In this document: positions 1 to 9,218 of the stretch, in pieces
Layout: each line of letters opens with the position of its first letter
Position numbering within the stretch: the first letter of the stretch is position 1
NCBI GenBank assembly: GCA_016744795.1
Contig: JADGDR010000003.1
Location: 238,125 to 302,124 of the forward strand
Length of the DNA stretch: 64,000 nt
Source: Sulfurospirillum sp.
GTDB taxonomy: Bacteria; Campylobacterota; Campylobacteria; Campylobacterales; Sulfurospirillaceae
Direction: 5' to 3'
Position numbers and translations under genes: made by a program
The notes under the pieces: model-generated
Databases searched by the model: none
The model's input: the letters and a program-made list of their open reading frames with translations, nothing else
Told to the model about the DNA's origin: nothing

Positions 1-3000
1 AAAGCTCCTATTTGTATTTTTGATTGTTTTATGTAAAACTATTTTCTCTAGTGGATTTTCTATAACTTTATATACTTCTTTTAAAATTGCATGTTCAAAC
101 TCATTTGGATCAAATGGATCGTTTGAGCTTTTTTTACATGTATTTGCTCCATTTATATTCATCAAAACTGATGAAAAATCAAACTTTTTAGCAAATTCAT
201 CATTCTTTACATGTAAGAAGTCACTTCTTCCAATAATATCTTCCATATTTTCATAACCAAGTTTGGCTAACAGTTCACGAACATCTTCAGCTAAAAGCGT
301 AAAAAAGTTTACTATTTTATCTACCGTTCCAACAAAATGGGCTCTAAGTTTTTCATCCTGTGTTGCAACACCAACCGTACATCTATTTTGATGACAAATT
401 CTGAGTATTTTACAGCCTATAACTGTAAGTGCTACTGTACCAAAAGCATAACTCTCAGCTCCAAGAAGTGCCGCTTTTATGACATCAAGTCCCGTTTTAA
501 GTCCACCATCAGTCTGAAGATGAACAGAGTCTCTAAGATGATTTGCTTTTAGTGCATTATGTGCTTCACTAAGTCCAAGTTCCCAAGGATTTCCTGCAAA
601 CTTGATTGAAGTTAGAGGAGCAGCTCCTGTTCCTCCATCACCACCACTAATAATAATCTTATCTGCATATGCTTTTGCTACACCAGCTGCAATAGTCCCT
701 ACACCTGCTGTTGAAACTAATTTTACTGTAATAGTCGCTTCAGGGTTAACTTGCTTTAAATCATAAATAAGCTGTGCTAAATCTTCTATCGAATAAATAT
801 CATGATGCGGAGGAGGAGAAATAAGAGTAACACCAGGAGTTGTATAACGCAAACTGGCAATAAGAGGTGTTACTTTATGACCAGGAAGCTGACCACCTTC
901 ACCTGGTTTTGCTCCTTGCGCCACTTTTATCTGAATTTCTGTTGCACTTCTTAAATACTCTGGTGTTACACCAAAACGTCCTGATGCAACTTGCTTAATT
1001 TTTGAAACCTTATTTGTTTTTAACCGCGAAGGAGATTCACCACCTTCACCAGAGTTACTCATGCCACCAATTTTATTCATAGCCTCAGCTAAAGACTCAT
1101 GAGCTTCAGGAGAGATAGACCCAAGACTCATAGCTGCTGAAGCAAATCTTTTAAAAATTTCCTCTTTTGACTCTACTTTTGAGATATCTATCGGTTTTCT
1201 ATCACTTTTAAGTTCAAAGAAATCACGAATAAACTTCAAATCTCTTGTATTTACAAGATTTTTATAATAATCATAATCCTTTTTTTCTCCACTCTCTACA
1301 AATTTTTGAATAGAATGAACAACAGCTGGTCCAAAATCGTGGAATTCACTTCCATCTATATGCTTGTAAAAACCACCTATTTCAAGTGGGAATAGTTTTT
1401 TACTTAAATCTAATTCATAAGCTTTAGCATGATTAAATTTTAATTTTTTCTCTATATCTTCATAACCAAGTCCTGGTATCATGGCATATGAATCACAAAA
1501 ACAATCATCTACAATTTCATCACTAAGACCTAAACAGTCAAATAAAGATGAACTTCTATATGATGAAATAGTTGCAATTCCCATTTTAGATATGATTTTT
1601 AAAAGACCTTGGTTTAGTGCTAAATTTACATTTTTAAGTGCTGTTTTTGTCTCATATGAAGTTATACCACTGTACTTGCACTCTTCTAAAGTTGAAGCAT
1701 AAAGAATATACGGATAAACTGCACTTGCTCCAAATCCTATAAGGGTTGCACAGGAGTGAGAATCAAAAATTTCACCACTTATAGTTATTATGGAAACTTT
1801 ATGTCTAATACCTTCAGCTGAGAGTGATTGATTTAATCTTCCCATAACCATGAGCATAGGTATTGCTTTTAAAGTTTTACTCATACCCCTATCATCTAAA
1901 AATATAATTTTTATTTTCTCTTTTTTTACTGATTGAATTACATCATAAACTAAATCTTCCAAAGAACCTTTTAAATTATCTTCAAAAAGTGTTGAAAAAA
2001 CTCTATTTTTATAATCATCTCGATATCTAGGGTGCGTACTATCACCAAAAGACATAAGTACTTCAAGTTTTTCTTGCATTAGAATTGGTGAAATTGATTT
2101 AATACGTTTTGCATGCTCACTAGATTCATCAAGAACATTTCTCATCTCACCAAATCCGGCATTTAAACTCATAACAACTTTTTCACGAATAGGATCTATA
2201 GGAGGGTTTGTTACTTGTGCAAATTTTTGTTTAAAAAAGTCACTAAAATTTCTCTGCTTTTTACTAAAAGCTGCCATTGGCGTGTCATCACCCATGGCAC
2301 CAACTCCCTCTTTGCCATCTTTCATCATAGGAGATAAAACCATATCTTTTACTTCTTGAGTTACATTAAAAAAACGTTGCTCGTAAGCTAAATCTTTTCT
2401 CTCATAGTCACTCAATTCTGAAAAAGGAATTTCTACAAATTCTTGAAGATATACTAGGTTTTTATTTAACCATTCAGCATATCTATTTGAGTTTTTCAGA
2501 TAATCATTAATCTCATCATCTTTCATAACCTTACCAAACTTAAGGTCTATCCCTATCATTTGACCACTTTGAAGACGACCACGCTCTTGTATATTTTCCT
2601 CTTCAACATCAAGAACACCATACTCACTAGATATAATAATACGTTCATCTTTTGTAATAACATACTTTGCAGGTCTTAATCCGTTTCTATCCAAAATACA
2701 GCCTATATATCTTCCATCTGTCAATGAAACAGCAGCGGGACCATCCCAAGGCTCAAAGTTAATACTAGCAAACTCATAAAAAGCTCTTACATCTGAATCC
2801 ATATGTGGAGAGTTTTGCCAAGGTGCTTGGATAAGTGTACGTGCTGCTTTGAAAAAATCAAATCCATTTGCTATCATAAACTCAAATACATTATCTAAAC
2901 TAGCACTATCACTTACATTAGAATTTGTTATTGGAAGAAGTCTTGAAAGCTCTTTATCTGAAAAAATATGAGATTTCATGCATTCACTCTTCATCTCTGT

Positions 3001-3738
3001 ATGAAATCTATTTGATTCTATTGAGTTTATTTCGCCATTATGTGCAATTGAGCGAAATGGCTGAGCTAGTCTCCATTCAGGAAGAGTATTTGTTGAAAAT
3101 CTTTGGTGAAAAAGTGCAAATGTAGTTTTAAAATTTTTATTTTCTAAGTCAATATAAAAAGTTTTTATATGCGTTGGCATAATCAAACCTTTATAAGATA
3201 TCACCTTATTTGAAAATGATGGTATATAAAAATCTTTATCTGCGTTTAATGCCATCTCTACTTCTCGGCGAGTCAGATACAAAAGTGCTTCAAATCTTTT
3301 AGTTGCGATTAAAGATGAAGGTATTACAAAAATTTGAACAATCTCGGGCAAAGAATCAAGTGCCTGTTTTCCAAGTGCTTTTATGTTTATAGGGACATCA
3401 CGATAAAGGACAACTTTTAAATCATTCTTTTCACATATGTCTTGAAAAACCCTCTTTTGATGATCATTCTGTAAAAAGACCATAGCAACAGCAAACTGTT
3501 TAGGAAGATCAACTCCCAAAAGTTTTGCCTCTCTTTTCATAAACTCTTTAGGAAGTGAGAATAGCAATCCACTACCATCTCCAGTTTTTCCATCAGCTGC
3601 AACTGCACCTCTATGCATCATTCTTTCTAATGCTTTTATAGAGTCTTCTACATTTTGGTGAGTTGGTACATTATTAATGTTTGCTAACAGTCCAAAACCA
3701 CAGTTATCTTTAAAATTAGTTATTAAATTTCTCTTCAA
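1..3738 (-). CDS. gltB: Glutamate synthase large subunit (partial, C-terminus beyond left edge)
   Basis: This gene makes the glutamine-dependent glutamate synthase large chain, which converts glutamine plus 2-oxoglutarate to two glutamates. About 1246 codons are visible of the roughly 1480 usual for the family. The chosen start is TTG at 3738, preceded by AAAGGATGAGAT. The nearby ATG lies in another frame and stops at once. After a short leader the chain reads DNCGFG, so Cys13 is the expected mature N-terminal nucleophile of the glutamine amidotransferase domain. Further on are FHQRFSTNT, HNGEIN, the central domain, and the FMN-binding synthase domain (GEGGESPSR, PGEGGQLPG, ISGGDGGTGA). The frame is open to the edge. 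The small-subunit gene is not in the window. Confidence 0.96.
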   Translation of the reverse strand, partial: MKRNLITNFKDNCGFGLLANINNVPTHQNVEDSIKALERMMHRGAVAADGKTGDGSGLLFSLPKEFMKREAKLLGVDLPKQFAVAMVFLQNDHQKRVFQDICEKNDLKVVLYRDVPINIKALGKQALDSLPEIVQIFVIPSSLIATKRFEALLYLTRREVEMALNADKDFYIPSFSNKVISYKGLIMPTHIKTFYIDLENKNFKTTFALFHQRFSTNTLPEWRLAQPFRSIAHNGEINSIESNRFHTEMKSECMKSHIFSDKELSRLLPITNSNVSDSASLDNVFEFMIANGFDFFKAARTLIQAPWQNSPHMDSDVRAFYEFASINFEPWDGPAAVSLTDGRYIGCILDRNGLRPAKYVITKDERIIISSEYGVLDVEEENIQERGRLQSGQMIGIDLKFGKVMKDDEINDYLKNSNRYAEWLNKNLVYLQEFVEIPFSELSDYERKDLAYEQRFFNVTQEVKDMVLSPMMKDGKEGVGAMGDDTPMAAFSKKQRNFSDFFKQKFAQVTNPPIDPIREKVVMSLNAGFGEMRNVLDESSEHAKRIKSISPILMQEKLEVLMSFGDSTHPRYRDDYKNRVFSTLFEDNLKGSLEDLVYDVIQSVKKEKIKIIFLDDRGMSKTLKAIPMLMVMGRLNQSLSAEGIRHKVSIITISGEIFDSHSCATLIGFGASAVYPYILYASTLEECKYSGITSYETKTALKNVNLALNQGLLKIISKMGIATISSYRSSSLFDCLGLSDEIVDDCFCDSYAMIPGLGYEDIEKKLKFNHAKAYELDLSKKLFPLEIGGFYKHIDGSEFHDFGPAVVHSIQKFVESGEKKDYDYYKNLVNTRDLKFIRDFFELKSDRKPIDISKVESKEEIFKRFASAAMSLGSISPEAHESLAEAMNKIGGMSNSGEGGESPSRLKTNKVSKIKQVASGRFGVTPEYLRSATEIQIKVAQGAKPGEGGQLPGHKVTPLIASLRYTTPGVTLISPPPHHDIYSIEDLAQLIYDLKQVNPEATITVKLVSTAGVGTIAAGVAKAYADKIIISGGDGGTGAAPLTSIKFAGNPWELGLSEAHNALKANHLRDSVHLQTDGGLKTGLDVIKAALLGAESYAFGTVALTVIGCKILRICHQNRCTVGVATQDEKLRAHFVGTVDKIVNFFTLLAEDVRELLAKLGYENMEDIIGRSDFLHVKNDEFAKKFDFSSVLMNINGANTCKKSSNDPFDPNEFEHAILKEVYKVIENPLEKIVLHKTIKNTNRSF

Positions 3739-3922
3739 ATCTCATCCTTTTAAGTTAAAAGTACTTAAGCATACACAAAAATTACTTGTTTCTTAATTAA
3801 ATGCCTATTTTAGGGCTCCTTAAAAACATACTTAGCTTAATATAGCTTATAAGTCAATAAAATATTTATAATTTATATTTAACCTATTTTTATTAATTTA
3901 TGTTCAATTAATATACTATCGA

Positions 3923-3928
3923 TAAAAT
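3923..3928 (+). promoter_or_regulatory. Putative -10 element of recO (possible leaderless transcript)
   Basis: TAAAAT ends five bases before the recO ATG, and a TATACT lies about ten bases further upstream. No Shine-Dalgarno sequence is visible before this ATG. If TAAAAT is the -10 box, transcription would start at or within a base or two of the start codon, giving a leaderless mRNA. This is inferred from spacing only. Confidence 0.35.
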
Positions 3929-3933
3929 ACATT

Positions 3934-4551
3934 ATGCAAGGATATATTATAAACTTTAACAGAGTTAAAGATGAAGATTTAATAGTAACTGTTTTAACAA
4001 AAAAGAATATTCTAACACTCTATAGATTTTATGGAGCAAGACACTCTCATATAAATCTTGGTTATAAAATAGACTTTGAAGCAAAATCTTCAATCAAGTC
4101 TACTATACCACAACTTAGTGGTGTACTTCACCTTGCTCATAAATGGAATCTAGTACATGACAGAATGTTCATCTGGCAAGCCTATATAAAACTATTTTAT
4201 TTGCATTTAAAGGATGTAGATGAAATACACGATTTTTATTTTGATCTTCTTGATGAATGTAGTTCTATCTGGCATTCACAAAATCCCAAAAGAGTAGCCA
4301 TAGAAGCTTATACAAAGCTATTAGAGTACGAAGGCAGACTTCATGATGAATTCATATGCTTTAACTGTGAACAACCAATACAGGACAATCCTACACTTAT
4401 CAGAAGTTTCCTTCCAGCTCACGAAAAATGCGTCTGGTCAAATACCTTTGAACGTTTACATGTAAAGAATCTATTTTCTACAAAAAGTTGTATGTTTATG
4501 AGTGATGAAGATGTTGATAGATTATGGAAAATCATGTTAGAAGGGTTTTAA
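3934..4551 (+). CDS. recO: Recombination mediator RecO, short epsilon-type
   Basis: RecO helps load RecA onto SSB-coated DNA in the RecF pathway and anneals complementary strands. The 205-residue protein begins with an OB-fold-like segment (MQGYIINFNRVKDEDLIVTVL, with variations) and continues as a helical domain. A zinc-binding site is visible as C142-x2-C145 and H163-x2-C166. The length fits the short RecO of Campylobacterota rather than the roughly 240 residues of enteric RecO. The gene diverges from gltB across 195 bases. It lacks a visible ribosome binding site, which may mean leaderless translation. A TACATGTA word lies inside it near its 3' end. The assignment rests on overall pattern and the zinc motif. 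Confidence 0.75.
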   Translation: MQGYIINFNRVKDEDLIVTVLTKKNILTLYRFYGARHSHINLGYKIDFEAKSSIKSTIPQLSGVLHLAHKWNLVHDRMFIWQAYIKLFYLHLKDVDEIHDFYFDLLDECSSIWHSQNPKRVAIEAYTKLLEYEGRLHDEFICFNCEQPIQDNPTLIRSFLPAHEKCVWSNTFERLHVKNLFSTKSCMFMSDEDVDRLWKIMLEGF

Positions 4552-4603
4552 AAAACTTAAACCAAATGCTCCTCCTGCACATGTATTGAATATGAATTCA
4601 AAA

Positions 4604-5686
4604 TTATCTGTGAAAAGATAACTCATCCAAATGCTTAAATAACTCTTTACTAGATGATTCTGCCATTTTAAAAGAATCTACTATATTAGATGAATTTGAA
4701 TTATTTCTTATATAAGCAACAGCATTTTTAATATGAGAATGCACTAATTTATGAGGATTTAACATATTTTTATAACTTAAAGTATGTCCAAAGCGTTCTT
4801 TACCTATACCACTATCATACCATTTGCCAAGTCTACACTCATTGTGAGTTGAAAATTCTGTAGTTTTATCTTCATGTATAAGAACACTATATGCATTTGT
4901 TTTAAAAAATAGATGATCAAGTTTTACTAAGCCTATAAATGTTTTATCAAGTATATTATCTATTGAACTTGCCATTTTTTCACCATCGTCAGCAAATTCT
5001 TGAAGTGTTACTTCAAAATCATTTGTTAAATTTTCTGATTTTTTAGCTATTAATGTCATAGTTTCTGATGTCTTTTTTATATTAAAAGATTCCTTTTCTA
5101 ATATACCAATACTTAATTCAACATCTTTTGTTGCTTTTTGTGTTCTCTCTGCTAATTGTCTAACTTCATCAGCTACAACTGCAAATCCTCTGCCATATTC
5201 TCCTGCTCTAGCAGCTTCTATTGCTGCATTTAGTGCAAGAAGATTTGTTTGGTCTGCAATGTCATTGATTAGTGCCATTATTGACGAAATATCAGTAATA
5301 CCACTTGTTAATCTTAAAACACCTTCATTTGATTCACTAATAGATTTCATCAAATTAGTTAAATTCTTAGAAATTGATGATACACTTTTTATTGAACCAA
5401 AAGAAGATGTTTTTGAATGTTCTTGCATGTTAGTTAATAGTTCAATATTACTAGAAAAATCATTTTGAACTATACCCATATTGCTTAAACATCCTGATAA
5501 CAATAAATCAACTAATTTTTCTTTTAATTCATAACTTTCTATATAGTTTTTTAATTCCTTATTTTCCTTTTCTATGCGTTTCCTCTCTTCTTTTAGAATA
5601 GTGCATTCATTATCTAACTTTTTATTTTCATTAAGTAAAATTTCTATTTCATCACTTTTTTTACTTATTCTTGTTAAATTAAACAA
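4604..5686 (-). CDS. Cytosolic methyl-accepting chemotaxis protein with C-terminal CZB domain (TlpD-like)
   Basis: This is a chemoreceptor with no membrane segment. Residues 5-60 form a charged coiled coil. Residues about 100-250 are the receptor signalling domain, with the conserved hairpin tip around 139-181 ([34 protein letters not shown]). Residues about 255-355 form a chemoreceptor zinc-binding (CZB) domain with H258, H281-x2-C284-x2-G-x-W289-Y290, H312 and H316 as likely ligands. Soluble CZB receptors such as Helicobacter pylori TlpD sense oxidants through the zinc-thiolate site, so a similar role is inferred. The start is TTG at 5686 with AAAGGA seven bases upstream. It diverges from the XRE gene. 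Confidence 0.9.
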   Translation of the reverse strand: MFNLTRISKKSDEIEILLNENKKLDNECTILKEERKRIEKENKELKNYIESYELKEKLVDLLLSGCLSNMGIVQNDFSSNIELLTNMQEHSKTSSFGSIKSVSSISKNLTNLMKSISESNEGVLRLTSGITDISSIMALINDIADQTNLLALNAAIEAARAGEYGRGFAVVADEVRQLAERTQKATKDVELSIGILEKESFNIKKTSETMTLIAKKSENLTNDFEVTLQEFADDGEKMASSIDNILDKTFIGLVKLDHLFFKTNAYSVLIHEDKTTEFSTHNECRLGKWYDSGIGKERFGHTLSYKNMLNPHKLVHSHIKNAVAYIRNNSNSSNIVDSFKMAESSSKELFKHLDELSFHR

Positions 5687-5805
5687 ATAAAGTCCTTTAT
5701 TTAGCCTATAGATTGATTACTTATAAGTAATTGTTTCATTGATTATAACTTTATATAATTTAAACAATTATTAATTTTGTAAATTATTAATAATAAGGAT
5801 AAAAA

Positions 5806-6066
5806 TTGAGTATTTTTGAAAATTTATGTATTGCTGATGATGAAGAAGTTCAAGAATTTCTAAAAAATGTGGCGAAAAATATAAAAAGAATCAGACAAGA
5901 GAAAGAGATAACACAACTAGAATTAGCACTAATGATAGGACAAAAATCCTCTGCTTTTTATGCAAATGCAGAGAATTCAGCTAAAAATAGAAAATTTAAT
6001 TTGTCTCACTTATATAAAATAGCAAAAGCCCTAGATGTTGAAGTCATAGAATTTTTTAAAAAGTAA
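5806..6066 (+). CDS. Small XRE-family helix-turn-helix regulator
   Basis: This is an 86-residue DNA-binding protein. Residues about 20-80 form a Cro/CI-type HTH: NIKRIRQEKEITQLELALMI, then a recognition helix region and SHLYKIAKALDVEV. No other domain is present, so it acts alone as a repressor or activator. The start is TTG at 5806 with AAGGAT seven bases upstream. It diverges from the CZB chemoreceptor across a 119-base AT-rich region that may contain its own operator. The target is unknown. It is not next to an obvious toxin gene, so a toxin-antitoxin role is not supported. Confidence 0.8.
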   Translation: MSIFENLCIADDEEVQEFLKNVAKNIKRIRQEKEITQLELALMIGQKSSAFYANAENSAKNRKFNLSHLYKIAKALDVEVIEFFKK

Positions 6067-6084
6067 TTATATATATATTTGTAA

Positions 6085-6843
6085 TCATTTATCTAAATAC
6101 TCTTCTTCACAAAAACTAGAAGTATTGATGTTTTCAAAAGCAGTTTTAAGTGAAACAAATAATTCTTTATTTTCTTCTTCCATTTTGGCTAACATATCTT
6201 TTGTTTTTGCACGAGCTACAGGCATTTTTATATCAAACCTCATAGCAGGGCAAGCTTCATCCCCAATAGTTGGCATATTATGTTCATTTGCTTGTTCACG
6301 AAGTTGACGTTCTCTTACATGTATAAAAGGTCTAATTACTTTTAAACCATTACCTGCTTTGTAAATTGGTGGCATTGAACGAAGTGCACCGTTATAACTA
6401 AAGTTCATAAAAAAACTCTCAACAGCATCATCTAAATGATGAGCCAAAGCCAATGTTTCATAACCATTATCTTTGGCATAAGTATATAAAGCCCCTCTTC
6501 TCATACGAGAAAAAAAACTACAAAAAGAGGAATTTTTTCTAATTTTTTCTTTTGAAAGTTCATAAATCTTAGTCTCGTATACTTCATGGTCTATTTCGTA
6601 CTTTTTACAGTGAGCTTTTAATATCTCTAAATCCTCACCCATACCATAAGATATGGTAACAGCCTTAAATTCAAATTTAATAGGTGAAACTCTTTGTAGG
6701 TGTTTAAAAACATGTGCTAAGCAAAGAGAATCTTTTCCTCCACTAAGCCCTAGCAAAATTTTATCACCCTCTTTTATAAGACCATACTTCATTACGATTC
6801 GACCTGTTTTTCTTAAAAGATTTTTACTTATTTTCAGCATCAA
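6085..6843 (-). CDS. TtcA-like PP-loop ATPase (tRNA thiolation family, variant cysteine site)
   Basis: The protein belongs to the TtcA family, which activates tRNA cytidine-32 with ATP and inserts sulfur. The PP-loop SGGKDS is at residues 34-39 and AHHLDDAVESFF follows at about 134. In classical TtcA a CxxC pair before SRxRRG plus a later cysteine hold an iron-sulfur cluster. Here the equivalent segment reads C108-S-F-F111-SRMRRG, so the second cysteine is replaced by Phe, while C198 (DEACPAMR) remains. The biochemical role may therefore differ. The gene overlaps the upstream nucleosidase gene by 20 bases, and the pair is also adjacent in C. jejuni (Cj0117/Cj0118 from memory). Confidence 0.8.
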   Translation of the reverse strand: MMLKISKNLLRKTGRIVMKYGLIKEGDKILLGLSGGKDSLCLAHVFKHLQRVSPIKFEFKAVTISYGMGEDLEILKAHCKKYEIDHEVYETKIYELSKEKIRKNSSFCSFFSRMRRGALYTYAKDNGYETLALAHHLDDAVESFFMNFSYNGALRSMPPIYKAGNGLKVIRPFIHVRERQLREQANEHNMPTIGDEACPAMRFDIKMPVARAKTKDMLAKMEEENKELFVSLKTAFENINTSSFCEEEYLDK

Positions 6844-7528
6844 TTATCTTATCAACCATAGTTAGAACAAAATCTGCACTAATCTTAGCAGAAGTCTTTA
6901 AAAACTCATCAAAACTAAAACTAGCATCCATATCTGCAGCATCACTTATGGCACGTAGTATAAAAAATGGAACATTTAAAGCATTACATGTAACAGCAAC
7001 TGAAGCACCTTCCATCTCTAAAGCACTTGCCTCAAAAGTCTTTGCTATCCAGTTTTTACGCTCAATATCGCAAACAAATTGATCACCAGTCACAATAATA
7101 CCATCTTTTAAATTTATGCTTTTCTCTTTTGCAACATCTTTTGCAATATCTATAAGTTTAACATCAGCCTCTTCATAAACAGCACCTTCTGGTACAAATC
7201 CATAAGGGTGTCCAAAAGCAGATATATCTAAATCATGCTGAGCTAACTTAGTAGCAACTACCAAATCACCAACTTTTAAAGAGTCACAAACAGCGCCTGC
7301 TACTCCACTAAAAAGTAATTTTTCACAAGCAAATTTTTGTATCATTGTACTTGCTGTTATGGTTGAATTTACTTTTCCTATCTTACTATAGGCTATAACT
7401 ATTTCATTACCTTTGTAGTTAACTACATAGTACTTATTATTTGCGTAATTTACGGTTTCATACTCTCCAAAAAATTCTAAAAGTGGTTCTATTTCTTCAG
7501 GCATTGCACCCATAATTGCTAATTTCAT
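6824..7528 (-). CDS. mtnN: MTA/SAH nucleosidase, probably also aminodeoxyfutalosine nucleosidase
   Basis: The enzyme cleaves the N-glycosidic bond of methylthioadenosine and S-adenosylhomocysteine. In Campylobacterota it also acts on 6-amino-6-deoxyfutalosine in the futalosine route to menaquinone. The length (234) is typical. Catalytic residues fall where expected: E12 in GAMPEE, E173 in ALEMEGAS, and D196 in RAISDAAD. The phosphorylase-fold signature FSGVAGAV lies at 73-80. The start ATG follows AAGGAAAAAA. It lies in the same-strand run with fabD, the nitrilase-like gene and the TtcA-like gene. Confidence 0.95.
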   Translation of the reverse strand: MKLAIMGAMPEEIEPLLEFFGEYETVNYANNKYYVVNYKGNEIVIAYSKIGKVNSTITASTMIQKFACEKLLFSGVAGAVCDSLKVGDLVVATKLAQHDLDISAFGHPYGFVPEGAVYEEADVKLIDIAKDVAKEKSINLKDGIIVTGDQFVCDIERKNWIAKTFEASALEMEGASVAVTCNALNVPFFILRAISDAADMDASFSFDEFLKTSAKISADFVLTMVDKIIDAENK

Positions 7529-7536
7529 TTTTTTCC

Positions 7537-8292
7537 TTATTTTATTCTCAATAAATATTTTTGTGTTTTAGAGATATGATTATCAATCTCTACATGTAAG
7601 AACTCTTTTTCAAAAAGTTCTGCTTTTTTTACTATTTCACCTTTTGGATTTATTAGACGTGAACCACCCCAAAAACCAAGCCCATCTTCAAAACCTACAC
7701 GATTAACAAAGACTACATTTGCACCTGAAAGAATTGCACTTGAGCTTAAAAGAGAATTCCATTGGTATTCTATCAAAAGTTTATCGTTTTCAAAACCACG
7801 AGCTGGAGAGTTTGCTAAAACTATGAGAAGTTGTGGTTTAGTTGATGCAATTTTTTCTATCACTTTTGCACTAAACATCTCTTCACAAACCACCATCATT
7901 ACTTCACCAAAACTTGTTTCAAAACTTTCCAATATTTCACCTTCAAAAAAGAAACGAGCCTCTTGAAAAAGTCCATAATTTGGAAGTATATTTTTATGAT
8001 GTACATGTACCACTTTTCCATCACTACAATAAACAGCACTATTAAAAAATTTATGCCCAACTTTTAAAACACAACCAAAAACTATATCTTTAACTACACT
8101 AAGTTTAGCAAACTCCTCAATTTCACCCATTTCATAAGCATCTTCAAAAACTGCATCTTTCAATAAGTAACCATTTAAAGCCAACTCAGGAAAAACAACC
8201 AAATCAGTATCAATTGCATCAAGCTCCTCTTTAAATTTGGAAAGACTCATTTTCTTTAGTTTTGGTACATTTTGAACAAGAGTTACTCTCAT
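7537..8292 (-). CDS. Carbon-nitrogen hydrolase (nitrilase superfamily)
   Basis: The protein is a nitrilase-superfamily amidase with the Glu-Lys-Cys catalytic triad: E36 (VFPELAL), K100 (HHKNILPNYG) and C136 (VVCEEMF). It has 251 residues and no additional domain. These features place it with general amide or omega-amidase-like hydrolases, but they do not fix the substrate. It starts with ATG overlapping the fabD stop by four bases, so it is probably translated together with fabD. Two TACATGTA words (7591 and 8002) lie within it. Confidence 0.88.
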   Translation of the reverse strand: MRVTLVQNVPKLKKMSLSKFKEELDAIDTDLVVFPELALNGYLLKDAVFEDAYEMGEIEEFAKLSVVKDIVFGCVLKVGHKFFNSAVYCSDGKVVHVHHKNILPNYGLFQEARFFFEGEILESFETSFGEVMMVVCEEMFSAKVIEKIASTKPQLLIVLANSPARGFENDKLLIEYQWNSLLSSSAILSGANVVFVNRVGFEDGLGFWGGSRLINPKGEIVKKAELFEKEFLHVEIDNHISKTQKYLLRIK

Positions 8293-9209
8293 GACAGACT
8301 GCTTAATACCTTCTCTAAACTAGCCATATCTGTAATACAAAAAGTCTCTTTTTTTGTACTTCGTCTATTTAGTCCTTTTAGAACTGTTGCTCCAAACTCT
8401 ATAAATCTATCAGTCTTATCTTCTACCTTAACAATAGATTGTTTATACCTTACAGGTTTTATAAGTTGATTTGGAAGGAGTTCTAATGCTTCTTTTTTTG
8501 TACTATATAAACCAGCTGTTACATTTGAAACTACAGGAGCTAAAAAGTCATCTTTTAGATATTTATTTAGATATTCACTTAATGGAGCAATGGCACTTTT
8601 TAACAAAGGACAATGCGAAGCAACAGACATATTTAAAAGTAGTGCTCTTTTTGCACCTGCTTCTTTAAAAATAGATTCCATTGAAGCTAAATCATCTTTA
8701 TCACCAGCAACTACAATTTGCCCATCACAATTATAGTTTGCTGCCCACACTTGTTTGTTAGAGTGAACAGATATAATCTCTTCTACTTTGTCATCACTAA
8801 GACCTATTAATGCCATCATGCCTGCATTTATGTTTGCACAAGCCTCTTTCATAAAAAGCCCACGTTTATGTACCAACTCTATAGCATCAAGATAATCTAT
8901 AGCACCGACTGCACTAAGTGCTGAAAATTCTCCTAGAGAATGTCCCATGGCCATCAGTGGTACTTCTTTACTATTCTTTACAAAAAGAGCATTTGCAATA
9001 GCACTTACAAGTAAAATCGCAGGTTGAGTGTACTCTGTAAGTTCAAGTTTATCATTTTGCTCAAACAATAACTTTGTAAAATCTAGGTCCAACCTTTGAC
9101 TAGCACGTTCAAACATCTCGCGTCCCAATTCATCGTTTTCATAAAAGTCTTGTCCCATACCAATTTTTTGGCTTCCCTGTCCAGGAAATATAAAAATATT
9201 TTTACTCAC
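8289..9209 (-). CDS. fabD: Malonyl-CoA:ACP transacylase FabD
   Basis: FabD moves malonyl groups from CoA to acyl carrier protein for fatty acid synthesis in the cytoplasm. The 306-residue length matches the family. GQGSQKIGMG lies at 10-19. The nucleophile elbow GHSLGEFS contains S91. R116 (HKRGLFM) binds the malonyl carboxylate, and H199 (SVASHCPLL) completes the catalytic pair. It follows the degenerate AAA gene by nine bases and overlaps the nitrilase-like gene by four, consistent with one transcript. Confidence 0.97.
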   Translation of the reverse strand: MSKNIFIFPGQGSQKIGMGQDFYENDELGREMFERASQRLDLDFTKLLFEQNDKLELTEYTQPAILLVSAIANALFVKNSKEVPLMAMGHSLGEFSALSAVGAIDYLDAIELVHKRGLFMKEACANINAGMMALIGLSDDKVEEIISVHSNKQVWAANYNCDGQIVVAGDKDDLASMESIFKEAGAKRALLLNMSVASHCPLLKSAIAPLSEYLNKYLKDDFLAPVVSNVTAGLYSTKKEALELLPNQLIKPVRYKQSIVKVEDKTDRFIEFGATVLKGLNRRSTKKETFCITDMASLEKVLSSLS

Positions 9210-9218
9210 TATTTGCCT

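Noticed and set aside
1481..1702. Plus-strand open frames inside gltB
   Set aside because: They lie opposite well-conserved glutamate synthase sequence and have no family resemblance or ribosome binding site.
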